A stretch of DNA of 34,311 nucleotides. Source: Nitriliruptoraceae bacterium (GTDB lineage: Bacteria; Actinomycetota; Nitriliruptoria; Nitriliruptorales; Nitriliruptoraceae). Shown here in pieces: positions 1-7,454 of this stretch. The translations under genes were made by a program, and so were the position numbers. Each line of letters opens with the position of its first letter. Within the stretch, counting starts at the first letter, position 1. The stretch lies in assembly GCA_003558435.1 (NCBI GenBank), contig PWLR01000146.1:1-34311 (forward strand). The letters are read 5' to 3'. The notes beneath the pieces are model-generated. The model was given only the letters and a program-made list of their open reading frames with translations, ran no database searches and had not been told where the DNA came from.

Positions 1-30
1 GCGGCGGCGAGAGCCCCGATCGAACGGTGA
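1..30 (+). CDS. C-terminal tail of an upstream gene (partial)
   Basis: Frame 1 is open from the window edge and ends in TGA at 28-30, giving a tail AAARAPIER. The TGA overlaps the GTG start of the next gene by 4 nt (GTGA), the same arrangement seen at three other gene pairs in this window, so this is probably the end of a real gene. Because accE follows, the carboxyltransferase (beta) subunit of acyl-CoA carboxylase is the natural guess, but nine residues cannot identify it. Confidence 0.4.
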   Translation, partial: AAARAPIER

Positions 31-284
31 GCGGCAGCGAAGCCGGCGACCGAACCGCGAGCGCCGAGGTCGCGACGGCGTCACCTCGGGTGCTGATCAC
101 CGGAGGCGGCCAGCCCGACGCAGCGGAGCTCGCCGCCCTGATCGTGGCGCTCACCCCGGGCCGGTCGGGCCCGCCCGGGACCGGCCCGCCGGCCTGGCGT
201 CGCGCGGCGATGCTCGAGGGCGTCGGGGGCGCCGCCATCCTGTCGTCCGCCGACCTCGAGGTCGCGGCCGCGCGGCAGCGTTGA
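27..284 (+). CDS. accE: Acyl-CoA carboxylase epsilon subunit
   Basis: A short protein (85 aa) with the features of the actinobacterial AccE family: a disordered N-terminus, a strand VLITGGGQP followed by a helix starting PDAAELAALIVAL, a Pro/Gly-rich linker, and a Trp-Arg segment (PPAWRRAAMLEG) near the end. AccE proteins bind the carboxyltransferase beta subunit and stabilise the acetyl/propionyl-CoA carboxylase complex in the cytoplasm. The GTG start overlaps the stop of the upstream gene, so it is probably translationally coupled to it. The biotin-carrying alpha subunit lies 1.4 kb downstream on the same strand, which supports the call. The family is poorly conserved, so the assignment rests on size, motif order and context. 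Confidence 0.75.
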   Translation: MSGSEAGDRTASAEVATASPRVLITGGGQPDAAELAALIVALTPGRSGPPGTGPPAWRRAAMLEGVGGAAILSSADLEVAAARQR

Positions 285-325
285 CCGGGGCGGGACACCC
301 GGCGCGGGCGCGCTCGGCGCAGACC

Positions 326-347
326 CCGTCCGTTCAGCCCCGGACGG
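326..347. terminator. Hairpin after accE
   Basis: Perfect 7-bp arms CCGTCCG (326-332) and CGGACGG (341-347) around an 8-nt loop, about 40 nt after the accE stop and before the convergent cupredoxin gene end. There is no T-run. It could serve either strand. Confidence 0.4.
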
Positions 348-364
348 CCGACCGCCGGCCCCCC

Positions 365-406
365 TCGATCAGGCCCGGTCGATCAGCCCTGGTCGATCAG
401 CCCTGG
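365..406. repeat. 14-bp tandem repeat, 3 copies
   Basis: Three consecutive 14-bp units, TCGATCAGGCCCGG then TCGATCAGCCCTGG twice, at 365-378, 379-392 and 393-406. The third copy contains the stop codon of the minus-strand cupredoxin gene, so the repeat spans a gene end. It is one of about a dozen such short duplications at gene boundaries in this window. Confidence 0.85.
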
Positions 407-924
407 GGGTCCGCTGCATCGCGGTCGACGTCGGTCTCGCCCGCCTCGATGGCTGCCTGTGCCTCTTCCTCGGTGGCGTAGACCGTCATGGTGGTCTCCA
501 TCCCTGCGGCGCGGTGGCCGGGGACGTTGCAGATGACCGTCCACTCGCCAGGGAACAGCGCCGCGACACCCACGCCGGTCTCGTTGCCGTCGGCGCCGAC
601 GACCGCGTCACCGTCGCTGCCGCCCATGAACGTCGAGCCCTCGGCCGCTCCCAGGAACTCGATGTTGTGGTAGGCGGGCCCGACGTTGATGGCGGTCACC
701 TCGATGTCGCCGGTCACCGCGACCCCGTCGGTGATGTTGAACCAGAAGTTGTCCATCTCGAACTCGACCTCGCCGCCGGGGCCGACGGGGCGGATCTCGT
801 CACAGCCCTCCGTTCCCGGCGGGCACTCGAGCGCCTGAGCGTCGACGGCGCCTTCGGGGATCGTCGCGCAACCGGTGAGCATGACGAGCGCGGTCGCGAA
901 CAGACCGAGGGTGGAACGACGCAC
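397..924 (-). CDS. Cupredoxin-domain lipoprotein (blue copper protein)
   Basis: A 175-residue exported lipoprotein. The GTG start at 924 is chosen because AGGAGG (931-936) lies 6 nt upstream and gives a compact signal peptide, basic residues 2-3, a hydrophobic stretch and the lipobox LTGC with Cys19. An in-frame ATG at 981 would add 19 Arg/Pro-rich residues. The C-terminal domain has a type-1 copper site: His86 (AYHNIEF), Cys132, His137 and Met142 in ICNVPGHRAAGM, spaced C-x4-H-x4-M. An extra Cys pair (34 and 41) may form a disulphide. The protein probably carries electrons or binds copper on the outer face of the membrane. A second cupredoxin lipoprotein lies just upstream on the same strand, so the two may be co-transcribed. 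The redox partner is unknown. Confidence 0.85.
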   Translation of the reverse strand: MRRSTLGLFATALVMLTGCATIPEGAVDAQALECPPGTEGCDEIRPVGPGGEVEFEMDNFWFNITDGVAVTGDIEVTAINVGPAYHNIEFLGAAEGSTFMGGSDGDAVVGADGNETGVGVAALFPGEWTVICNVPGHRAAGMETTMTVYATEEEAQAAIEAGETDVDRDAADPQG

Positions 925-933
925 GGAGGGCCT

Positions 934-974
934 CCTGGCACGGTCGAGCGGGGGTCGCCTGGCACGGTTGAGGG
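934..974. repeat. 24-bp-period imperfect direct repeat before the cupredoxin gene
   Basis: CCTGGCACGGT at 934-944 recurs at 958-968 with further partial identity downstream, giving a 24-bp period. It sits in the leader of the 924-397 gene, directly upstream of its ribosome binding site. Confidence 0.6.
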
Positions 975-976
975 TA
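971..976 (-). promoter_or_regulatory. Candidate -10 box TACCCT for the 397-924 cupredoxin gene
   Basis: On the minus strand TACCCT fits the actinobacterial TANNNT -10 pattern and would start transcription near 964, giving a leader of about 40 nt. I see no clear -35 element. Confidence 0.3.
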
Positions 977-1080
977 CCCATGCCACCGGGGTGGCAGGTA
1001 ACCGGTCGGGCAACCGACGACCCGCCCGGCGGGAGCTCGGGCGGGTCGCTGGCCGGGTCGCTGACGAACCGGTGGAGGTA

Positions 1081-1455
1081 CTAGCTGACGGTGAGTTCGC
1101 CGACCATCCGCGACTCGTGGCCGGGGATCGTGCAGATGTAGGTGTAGGTCCCGGCATCCAGCTCGACGGAGCCGGTCACGGTCTCACCGGGAGCGCACTC
1201 GGCGACCACTTCGTCGGTCTCCTCGATGACCAGGTTGTGCTCGACGCCGTCCTCGAAGGTGAGCTCGAAGTCGATGGTGCCGGCGGACGCCGACAGCGTC
1301 TCGACGTCCCACAGCAGTTCGTCGGTGCCGGTGACCGCCAGGACGTCGCCGTCCGCGGTGCTGTCGGCGGCGTCACCGTCGCCTCCGCCACAGGCGGTCA
1401 GGATGATGGCGGCTGCGGTGGCGACCGCCAGCGAGCGTGCACGGGTGCGGATCAT
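1081..1455 (-). CDS. Small cupredoxin lipoprotein
   Basis: A 124-residue exported lipoprotein: basic n-region, hydrophobic core and lipobox LTAC with Cys22, then a Gly/Asp-rich linker and a plastocyanin/azurin-like fold. Likely type-1 copper ligands are His73 (VEHNLVIEE), Cys108, His113 and Met117 in ICTIPGHESRM, spaced C-x4-H-x3-M. ATG at 1455 is preferred over ATG at 1461 because the AGAAGG motif lies 8 nt before the former and only 2 nt before the latter. Longer starts add unstructured sequence ahead of the signal peptide. The gene is divergent from the biotin carboxylase gene and in line with the other cupredoxin lipoprotein. It is much shorter than its neighbour and is not a simple duplicate of it. 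A role in periplasmic-side electron transfer is inferred. Confidence 0.85.
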   Translation of the reverse strand: MIRTRARSLAVATAAAIILTACGGGDGDAADSTADGDVLAVTGTDELLWDVETLSASAGTIDFELTFEDGVEHNLVIEETDEVVAECAPGETVTGSVELDAGTYTYICTIPGHESRMVGELTVS

Positions 1456-1664
1456 GGTCATGCCCTTCTCAGGATGGTTGGTCACCTGCGGGAGCCGGGT
1501 GACATCTGCCCCACGACGCTCGACGACTTCGTGCTCGTGAACGTCTTCACAAGGGTTCGGAAGCGTACCGCCCGTGTCCGGGTCGAAGGTCACGGTGGGA
1601 GGTCACCATCCGTTGCTGCGGTGGGAGGTCGGAACCCGATCGCCGTCTACGGACGGAGCCTCAC

Positions 1665-1670
1665 TAGGCT
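1665..1670 (+). promoter_or_regulatory. Candidate -10 box TAGGCT for the carboxylase alpha subunit
   Basis: TAGGCT lies 55 nt before the ATG at 1726 and fits TANNNT. No convincing -35. If used, the carboxylase gene has its own promoter separate from accE. Confidence 0.3.
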
Positions 1671-1725
1671 CGCCCCCGGCTGGCCGACCCCGCGCACAGC
1701 CAACCCCGGCCCTCGGAGCGAAACC

Positions 1726-3504
1726 ATGTTCGATGCCGTGCTGATCGCCAACCGTGGTGAGATCGCGATCCGGATCATCCGGGCGTGCCGTGAGTTGGGT
1801 GTTCGCAGCGTGGCGGTCTACAGCGAGATCGACCGTGACGCGTTGCATGTCCGCTCCGCCGACGAGGCCCACCTGCTCGGCCCGACGCCGCCCGCCGCGT
1901 CGTATCTCAACGTCGAACGCATCCTGACCGTCGCCCGCGAAGCCGGCGTGGACGCGGTCCACCCCGGCTACGGGTTCCTGTCGGAGAACGCGGACTTCGC
2001 CCAGGCGGTCGCCGACGCGGGTATCACCTTCGTCGGCCCGCCGCCGGAGGCCATCGCCCAGATGGGGGACAAGCTCTCCGCCCGGGCCGTCGCGCTCGCC
2101 GCGGGCGTGCCGATCGTGCCGGGCACCCTCGAGCCGACCGACGATCCCGAGGTGGCGCTCGCGTTCGGCGAGGAATACGGCTACCCGGTCGCGGTCAAGG
2201 CCATGTTCGGCGGCGGGGGCCGCGGCATGAAGGTCGTGGGCGGCGCCTCCGAGATGCGCGAAGCGCTCGAGGCCGCTCGACGTGAGTCCCAGGCCGCCTT
2301 CGGTCGCGCCGAGTGCTACCTCGAGCGCTACCTCGAACGGCCCCGCCACGTCGAGATCCAGGTGTTGGCCGACCTCGACGGCACCACCATCCACCTCGGT
2401 GAGCGCGACTGCTCCCTGCAGCGTCGCCACCAGAAGCTCGTCGAGGAGGCGCCGGCCCCGGGCCTGCCCGCCCACGTCCGCGAACAGATGGGCACGGCCG
2501 CCATCGGGGTCGCACGCGAGATGGGCTACACCAACGCGGGGACGTGCGAGTTCCTGCTGGACCCGACCGAGGACCCGGACAACCCGTCGTTCTACTTCCT
2601 CGAGATGAACACCCGCCTGCAGGTCGAACACCCGGTCACCGAACTGGTGACCGGCGTCGACCTCGCGCAGGCCCAGTTGCGCATCGCCGCCGGTGACGGG
2701 ATGGGCATCGCGCAGTCCGACGTGGTCCTGCGTGGCCATGCCATCGAGGTGCGCATCAACGCCGAGGAGCCGGCTGCCGGGTTCATGCCCACCCCTGGTC
2801 CGATCGACCGGCTGGTCGCGCCGCTCGGGCCATGGGTCCGGCTCGACACCGGATCCGAGTCGGGCAGCGAGGTGCCCCGCGACTACGACTCGATGATCGG
2901 CAAGCTGATCGTGTGGCCCGACACCCGCGATGGTGCCCGTGCCCGGATGTCGCGGGCACTCGATGAACTGGTCATCGATGGCATCCCGACCACGGTGCCC
3001 TTCCACCGGCTGGCCATGACCCACCCGCAGTTCGCGGCCGGTGAGCACTCCACCAGCTCGGTCGAACGCGAGTGGGACCTGACCGGGCTGGAACCCCAGA
3101 CCCCCGCCGGCCCCGGTGCGGACCCGGCGGAGCCCTCCCGGCAGGTGGTCGTCGAGGTGGGCGGTCGCCGCATGGAGGTGAGCGTCTTCGGGGAGGTGGG
3201 CGGCGGTGGCGCCGCGAGCTCGTCGACCACCCCGCGCCGGACCCGTTCGGCTGCCGGCGCCGGCCGGGCGGCCGCCTCCTCGGAGGACCTCGTCGCCCCC
3301 ATGCAGGGCACCGTGGTGAAGTACGCCATCGAGGTGGGCGACACCGTCGCCGCCGGCGAGACCGTCGTGGTCCTCGAGGCGATGAAGATGGAGAACACCA
3401 TCACCGCCCACCGCGACGGCGTGGTCACCTCGGTCGCCTTCGCCGCCGGGGACGTCGTCGAATCCGGTGTCTCGCTCGCCCGCATCGAGGACGCACCGGC
3501 CTGA
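1726..3504 (+). CDS. Acyl-CoA carboxylase alpha subunit (biotin carboxylase + BCCP)
   Basis: A 592-residue protein that carboxylates its own biotin with ATP and bicarbonate and passes the carboxyl group to a separate carboxyltransferase that makes malonyl- or methylmalonyl-CoA. Residues 1-450 are the biotin carboxylase: N-terminal VLIANRGEIAIRI, ATP-grasp glycine loop GGGGRG at 162-167, and the EMNTRLQVEHPVTE motif with the metal ligands and catalytic Arg. After a variable linker comes a biotinyl domain ending in EAMKMEN with the biotinylated Lys554. This matches the length and order of actinobacterial AccA/PccA subunits. The frame stays open far upstream, but ATG 1726 begins exactly at the conserved N-terminus and has GGAG 7 nt before it. 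Substrate preference (acetyl- versus propionyl-CoA) is set by the beta subunit, which is not in the window. Confidence 0.95.
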   Translation: MFDAVLIANRGEIAIRIIRACRELGVRSVAVYSEIDRDALHVRSADEAHLLGPTPPAASYLNVERILTVAREAGVDAVHPGYGFLSENADFAQAVADAGITFVGPPPEAIAQMGDKLSARAVALAAGVPIVPGTLEPTDDPEVALAFGEEYGYPVAVKAMFGGGGRGMKVVGGASEMREALEAARRESQAAFGRAECYLERYLERPRHVEIQVLADLDGTTIHLGERDCSLQRRHQKLVEEAPAPGLPAHVREQMGTAAIGVAREMGYTNAGTCEFLLDPTEDPDNPSFYFLEMNTRLQVEHPVTELVTGVDLAQAQLRIAAGDGMGIAQSDVVLRGHAIEVRINAEEPAAGFMPTPGPIDRLVAPLGPWVRLDTGSESGSEVPRDYDSMIGKLIVWPDTRDGARARMSRALDELVIDGIPTTVPFHRLAMTHPQFAAGEHSTSSVEREWDLTGLEPQTPAGPGADPAEPSRQVVVEVGGRRMEVSVFGEVGGGGAASSSTTPRRTRSAAGAGRAAASSEDLVAPMQGTVVKYAIEVGDTVAAGETVVVLEAMKMENTITAHRDGVVTSVAFAAGDVVESGVSLARIEDAPA

Positions 3505-3540
3505 CCCGGCTCGTGGCCCGGCTCGCGACCCGGCTCGTGG
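3505..3540. repeat. 12-bp tandem repeat, 3 copies, after the carboxylase gene
   Basis: CCCGGCTCGTGG, CCCGGCTCGCGA and CCCGGCTCGTGG lie head to tail and start at the base after the TGA stop. Confidence 0.85.
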
Positions 3541-3557
3541 CGCCACCGCGCCGCTAG

Positions 3558-3572
3558 CCTGGCCCCGCCAGG
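3558..3572. terminator. Small hairpin between convergent genes
   Basis: Perfect 6-bp arms CCTGGC and GCCAGG with a CCC loop, between the stop codons of the carboxylase gene (+) and the DsbA-family gene (-). It is short and has no T-run, so it is only a candidate bidirectional terminator. Confidence 0.35.
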
Positions 3573-3573
3573 T

Positions 3574-4269
3574 TCAGGCGGCTTCGTCGCGCATCTTGTG
3601 CATGAGCGCGACGTCCGGCAGCGTGCGCAACGAACGCTTCAACTCGGCGAAGCCCGGCCACGTCGCGACCTTGACGATGGCGTCGTACAGCTCGACCGCA
3701 TCCTCGTCGGAGGGCAGGTCGGAGATGACCGGCCCGAAGAACGCGGGCCCGTCCGGCGGCGAGAACGACAGGATCGGCGTACCGACGTCGTCACCGGCCC
3801 GCCGCAAGGCCTCGTCGGTCTCCTCCCGAAGGACCTTGTCGTGGGTCTGGTCATCCGCCGCAGCAGCGAACCCTTCGTCGAGCCCGAGGCCGCGGAGGAT
3901 CGCGCCGATGTCCGCACCGGCTGCATGGTGGGCCAGGATGTCCTCGAACCCGTCGATGTCGGGGACCTCGCTCTCCCACATCGCCTCGCCCATGGCCTCG
4001 TAGAGGCGACCGACGGTCTCGTGGTCGTAGGCGTCCCGCACCGCGGCTGCGACCCGCAACAGGCGGGTGCCCTGCCGGTGCGCTTCGGCGTAGGTCTCGC
4101 CGCGTTCCTCGTAGCCGATCTTCTCGTTGAGGAACTGCAGGGAGATGAAGCGGTAGCCGACATCCAATCCCTTGAGCCGTTGGACCTGGCGCAGCCATTT
4201 GGACGTCTGCCAGCAGAACGGGCAGACGGGATCGAAGTACAGCTCGACATCGGGGGCGGACGTGCTCAT
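3574..4269 (-). CDS. DsbA-family oxidoreductase, mycothiol-dependent nitroreductase (Rv2466c) type
   Basis: A 231-residue thioredoxin-fold protein with an inserted helical domain. The active site is DPVCPFCW with Cys16 and Cys19 right after the first strand, as in Rv2466c of Mycobacterium tuberculosis, a mycothiol-dependent reductase. Other shared blocks are the SLQFLNE region, the VGTPILSF strand with its cis-Pro, FFGPVISDLP, and a C-terminal F-x-ELKR segment. No signal peptide is visible, so it acts in the cytoplasm. ATG 4269 has AGGAG 5 nt upstream; the open frame extends further but has no family match. It lies downstream of the LpdA-like gene on the same strand. The 204 nt between them show nothing clear. 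The physiological substrate is unknown; disulphide or nitro-compound reduction is inferred from the family. Confidence 0.85.
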   Translation of the reverse strand: MSTSAPDVELYFDPVCPFCWQTSKWLRQVQRLKGLDVGYRFISLQFLNEKIGYEERGETYAEAHRQGTRLLRVAAAVRDAYDHETVGRLYEAMGEAMWESEVPDIDGFEDILAHHAAGADIGAILRGLGLDEGFAAAADDQTHDKVLREETDEALRRAGDDVGTPILSFSPPDGPAFFGPVISDLPSDEDAVELYDAIVKVATWPGFAELKRSLRTLPDVALMHKMRDEAA

Positions 4270-4473
4270 GTGGACTCCTGGGTACCGGGGCAGATCAAGC
4301 TCATGGGCGGGCGAGGCTCGTGGACGGCCGGACAGGGCGGTGACCACCACCGACAGGTGACATCCGGGCGCCGGCTCCGGCGCGGTTCACTCACGCTTCT
4401 GTGACGTGTTCGAGACGAGCCGTCCGCCGTCCTCGTCCCCCAACGCAGCCGGCGACCGCGATAGTCCCTCTGC

Positions 4474-5895
4474 TCACCGCCGGGCCGGATCGAGTCGCAC
4501 CATCAGCATCCGGGCGCACTCGGCCACCGATCCCGCCATCGACGGATAGACCGTCATGGTCTGGGCGAGCTGTGCGACGCTCAACCGGTTCTGCACGGCC
4601 ACGGCCAACGGCTGGATCAGGTCGCTCGCCCGGCTCGAGACCACGACGCCACCGATCACGGTGCCGGAACCCACCATCGCGTGCACTTTCACGAACCCGT
4701 CCAGGCCATGGATCATCTTGGCCCGGGGGTTGCGTCGGAAGTCGAGCCGGGCGGTCTCCACCGGGAAGCCGGCCTCAGCCGCCTCCGCCGGTGACAGGCC
4801 CACGGTCGCGGCCTCCGGGTCGGTGAAGATCGTCGATGCCACGGCGTCCCACCGGATGGGCTGCACGGCTTCACCGAGCGCGTGCCACATCGCCGTGCGT
4901 CCCTGCATGGCCGCGACCGACGCGAGCATCACGTTGCCGGTGACGTCCCCCGCGGCGTAGACCCACCGGCAGGAGGTGCGGGCCACGTTGTCGACGTCGA
5001 TCCCGCCCCACTCGTTGACCTCGACCCCACACTTCTCCAGACCCAGCCCCGAGGAGGTGGGGACCTGCCCGACGGTGAACAGCACGTGGCTGCCCACCAC
5101 CTGGCTGCCGTCCTTGAGCCCGACCACGACCTCCTCGCCCCGGCGTTCGCAGGAGACCGCCCTGGCGTTTCGCAGGATGGTCATGCCGCGACGTTCGAAC
5201 ACGTCCTCGATGACCTGCGCGGCATCCGGGTCCTCGGTGGGCATGATCAGATCGCGCGACGACACCAACGTCACCGCCGCACCGAAGCGCCGGAACGCGT
5301 TCGCGAACTCCGCCCCCGTGGCCCCCGATCCCACGACGATGAGGTGCTCGGGCACCTCCGGAAGCCCGTAGACCTGCTGGCCGAGGAGCACACGTTCGCC
5401 GTCCGGCTCGAAGAACGGCAGCACCCTGGCGGTGGAACCGGTGGCGATCAGGACGTAGTCGGCCTCCAGCACCTGCTCGGTGCCGTCCTCGAGTGTCGCG
5501 GTGACCTCGTGACGGGCGGAGATCCGCCCGCGACCACGGAGCACCTCGATGCCGCCATCGGCGACGCGACGCTCGATGTCGCGTGATTGCGAGGCACCCA
5601 GTTCGAGGACGCTGGCCCCGACCTTCGGGTAGTCGACGATCGTGCGGTCGACCACCGCGTCGTCGCCCGGATCGAGGCCCTTGATGTGGATGCCCATGTC
5701 CGTGGCGATCGACACCCAACCCATGGTCTCCGAGGCGGTGATGAGCGCCTTCGAGGGCACGCAGTCCCACAGCACGCTGTTGCCGCCCAGACCCTCGTCG
5801 GTGACGATCGTGACGTGGGCCCGCAACTCCGCGGCGACCAGAGCCGCCTCGTAGCCGGCAGGCCCCCCACCGAGGATGACGATCCGCTGGCTCAC
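4474..5895 (-). CDS. lpdA: NAD(P)H-quinone dehydrogenase, LpdA-like flavoprotein disulfide reductase homologue
   Basis: A 473-residue member of the pyridine nucleotide-disulfide oxidoreductase family: FAD-binding GGGPAGYEAAL at the N-terminus, NAD(P)-binding VVGSGATGAEFANAF near the middle, the second FAD motif VYAAGDVTG, and a C-terminal dimerisation domain. It resembles mycobacterial LpdA (Rv3303c), which is not a lipoamide dehydrogenase but an NAD(P)H-dependent quinone reductase. The usual redox pair C-x4-C is broken here: the motif reads GGNSVLWDCVPSK, with Ser/Asn where the first Cys should be. The C-terminal catalytic His is also missing (VYPSMAGSVAE). The GTG start at 5895 has AAAGGA 5 nt upstream. 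TACCGT on the minus strand at 5964-5969 is a possible -10 box. Confidence 0.88.
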   Translation of the reverse strand: MSQRIVILGGGPAGYEAALVAAELRAHVTIVTDEGLGGNSVLWDCVPSKALITASETMGWVSIATDMGIHIKGLDPGDDAVVDRTIVDYPKVGASVLELGASQSRDIERRVADGGIEVLRGRGRISARHEVTATLEDGTEQVLEADYVLIATGSTARVLPFFEPDGERVLLGQQVYGLPEVPEHLIVVGSGATGAEFANAFRRFGAAVTLVSSRDLIMPTEDPDAAQVIEDVFERRGMTILRNARAVSCERRGEEVVVGLKDGSQVVGSHVLFTVGQVPTSSGLGLEKCGVEVNEWGGIDVDNVARTSCRWVYAAGDVTGNVMLASVAAMQGRTAMWHALGEAVQPIRWDAVASTIFTDPEAATVGLSPAEAAEAGFPVETARLDFRRNPRAKMIHGLDGFVKVHAMVGSGTVIGGVVVSSRASDLIQPLAVAVQNRLSVAQLAQTMTVYPSMAGSVAECARMLMVRLDPARR

Positions 5896-6072
5896 GCAGG
5901 TCCTTTTCTTCGGTGACGGGGCAGGCGACGTGCGCCTATCCGGTACAGCTTCCGGGGTCCTTCACGGTACCCGCCGTGGGTTCAGCCGAGCTTCGGGAGC
6001 AGCCGGGATCGGACGCCATGGTCGCTGCAACGGCGTGGGCGCGGCGACACGACGGCAGGGACCGTTCGCGGG

Positions 6073-7299
6073 TCAACCGAGAGCGTGAGCGGGCATGCTG
6101 GGCGCAGGCGCGGATGTTCCGGTGGGGTCGTCGAGCAGGGGTTGGAGCGCTGCTTCACCCGCCCCGACCAACGACGAGTCGATGCCGAAGGCGGCCGGCA
6201 CGATCTCGGCGCCGGAGCGGGTGGCGACCAAAGATCGAGACCGCAACTCGCTGGTGGCCGCATCGACCAGGAACGGGTGGAGTTCGGCATGCAGCCCACC
6301 GAGCACGATGCGTTGCGGGTCGAACAGGTTCACCAGGGACGCCAGCCCGATACCCGTCCACCGCCCGATCTCGGCAAGGCCGCGTCGCGCCTCGGGCTCC
6401 CCGTCCCCGGCAGCGAGCAGCATCTCGGTGAGTGCATCCTGGCCACCGTCCCCCAGCCGACCGGTCGCACGCAACACCGCACGTTCGCCGATGAGCAACT
6501 CCCAGCAGCCGGTGTTGCCGCAACCACAGCGGTCGCCGTCGGCATCGATCGTCACGTGGCCGACTTCGCCGGCGTAACCCATCGATCCGGTCAGCGGACG
6601 ACCCGAGCTGATGATCCCGCCCCCGACCCCGACCTCACCGGAGAGGTAGATCAGGTGTTCGACGCCGCGCCCGGCGCCGTGGACCCGTTCTGCGAGAGCG
6701 CCGGTGTCGCCGTCGTTGCCGACCGTGACGGGGACCCGCCGGCGCAGCCGCGCCTTCAACAACTCGCCGATCGGCACCTGCGACCAGCCGAGGTTCGGCC
6801 CCAGGTCGACCATGCCATCGGGATGCCGAACGAGACCAGCCACCGCGATCCCGATACCGATCAGCCGTTGCCGCCGGGGCAAGGCGTCCAGGCTGTCGCG
6901 TGCAAGCTCCTCGAGCACGTCCAGGGTGGCATCGACCGTGGTGTCGTGACGGTCACGTCGGACACGTTGCTGACCCAGACGCGTGCCACCCAACGTCATG
7001 GTGGCCACCGCGATCGAATCGACCTTGATGTCGACCGCCAGCACCGCCACCCGGTCCGTGCGCACACTGACCATCGGGGACGGACGGCCCGGAGCACCGG
7101 TCGCGACCGCATCGCCCTCGGTCACCAGGCCGTGGTCGTTCAGTTCCCGCACCAGGGCGGCGACGGTGCTGCGGTTCAGACCCGTCAGCGCCGTGAGCTC
7201 TGCTCGGGTGGCGCGACCCTCACCGTGCAGGAGCCGGAGCACCGTGGACAGGTTGGAGCGACGTAGGGCGTCCGGGCCGAGGCCCACCACCCGCGCCAT
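6073..7299 (-). CDS. ROK-family transcriptional repressor (XylR-like)
   Basis: A 408-residue regulator with a winged helix-turn-helix at about 12-62 (RATRAELTALTGLNRSTVAA) and a ROK sugar-kinase-like domain. Visible ROK hallmarks are GNDGDTGALAE (about 194-204), LSGEVGVGGGII, and the zinc site EVGHVTID with His248 followed by Cys258, Cys260 and Cys265 (CGCGNTGCWE). Such proteins bind a sugar and release DNA. The gene is divergent from xylulokinase, so xylose or xylulose is the likely signal. ATG 7299 has GGGAG 6 nt upstream. A TTG start at 7335 would lie inside the palindromic operator and is less likely. The 177 nt after its stop hold only the leader of the LpdA-like gene. Confidence 0.9.
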   Translation of the reverse strand: MARVVGLGPDALRRSNLSTVLRLLHGEGRATRAELTALTGLNRSTVAALVRELNDHGLVTEGDAVATGAPGRPSPMVSVRTDRVAVLAVDIKVDSIAVATMTLGGTRLGQQRVRRDRHDTTVDATLDVLEELARDSLDALPRRQRLIGIGIAVAGLVRHPDGMVDLGPNLGWSQVPIGELLKARLRRRVPVTVGNDGDTGALAERVHGAGRGVEHLIYLSGEVGVGGGIISSGRPLTGSMGYAGEVGHVTIDADGDRCGCGNTGCWELLIGERAVLRATGRLGDGGQDALTEMLLAAGDGEPEARRGLAEIGRWTGIGLASLVNLFDPQRIVLGGLHAELHPFLVDAATSELRSRSLVATRSGAEIVPAAFGIDSSLVGAGEAALQPLLDDPTGTSAPAPSMPAHALG

Positions 7300-7318
7300 C
7301 GTCCGCTCCCGAGGTCCG

Positions 7319-7339
7319 TTCGTTGTCTCCCACAACGAA
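7319..7339. promoter_or_regulatory. Palindromic operator between the ROK repressor and xylB
   Basis: A perfect 8-bp inverted repeat, TTCGTTGT and ACAACGAA, with a 5-nt spacer (CTCCC), in the only AT-richer patch of the divergent intergenic region. The TTTGTT/AACAAA-like half-sites resemble operators of XylR and other ROK repressors. It lies directly upstream of a candidate xylB -10 box and 20 nt before the repressor start codon, so binding could control both genes. Confidence 0.7.
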
Positions 7340-7345
7340 TACCAT
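7340..7345 (+). promoter_or_regulatory. Candidate -10 box TACCAT for xylB
   Basis: TACCAT fits TANNNT and abuts the right arm of the palindrome. Transcription would start near 7352, leaving a leader of about 100 nt. No clear -35; the palindrome would occupy the spacer and -35 zone, as expected for a repressor site. Confidence 0.35.
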
Positions 7346-7454
7346 GTCTACCGCCGTGCCCGGAGCCCGTCAATATGTTGCGACCAACGCGGAACCCGTG
7401 CGAGGCTGGCTCCGGGGCGGTCGTCCCCCGCCCCGACCTCGGAGAGGGACCATC

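Noticed and set aside
514..1725. Upstream extension of the carboxylase alpha frame
   Set aside because: It runs antisense through two real cupredoxin genes and has no family match; ATG 1726 starts at the conserved N-terminus.
1603..3546. Long open frame antisense to the carboxylase alpha subunit
   Set aside because: Composition is the His/Asp/Gly/Arg-rich type produced by antisense reading of GC-rich genes, with no recognisable domain; the sense gene is certain.
7300..7335. TTG start at 7335 for the ROK repressor
   Set aside because: It lies inside the palindromic operator, and ATG 7299 has a better ribosome binding site.
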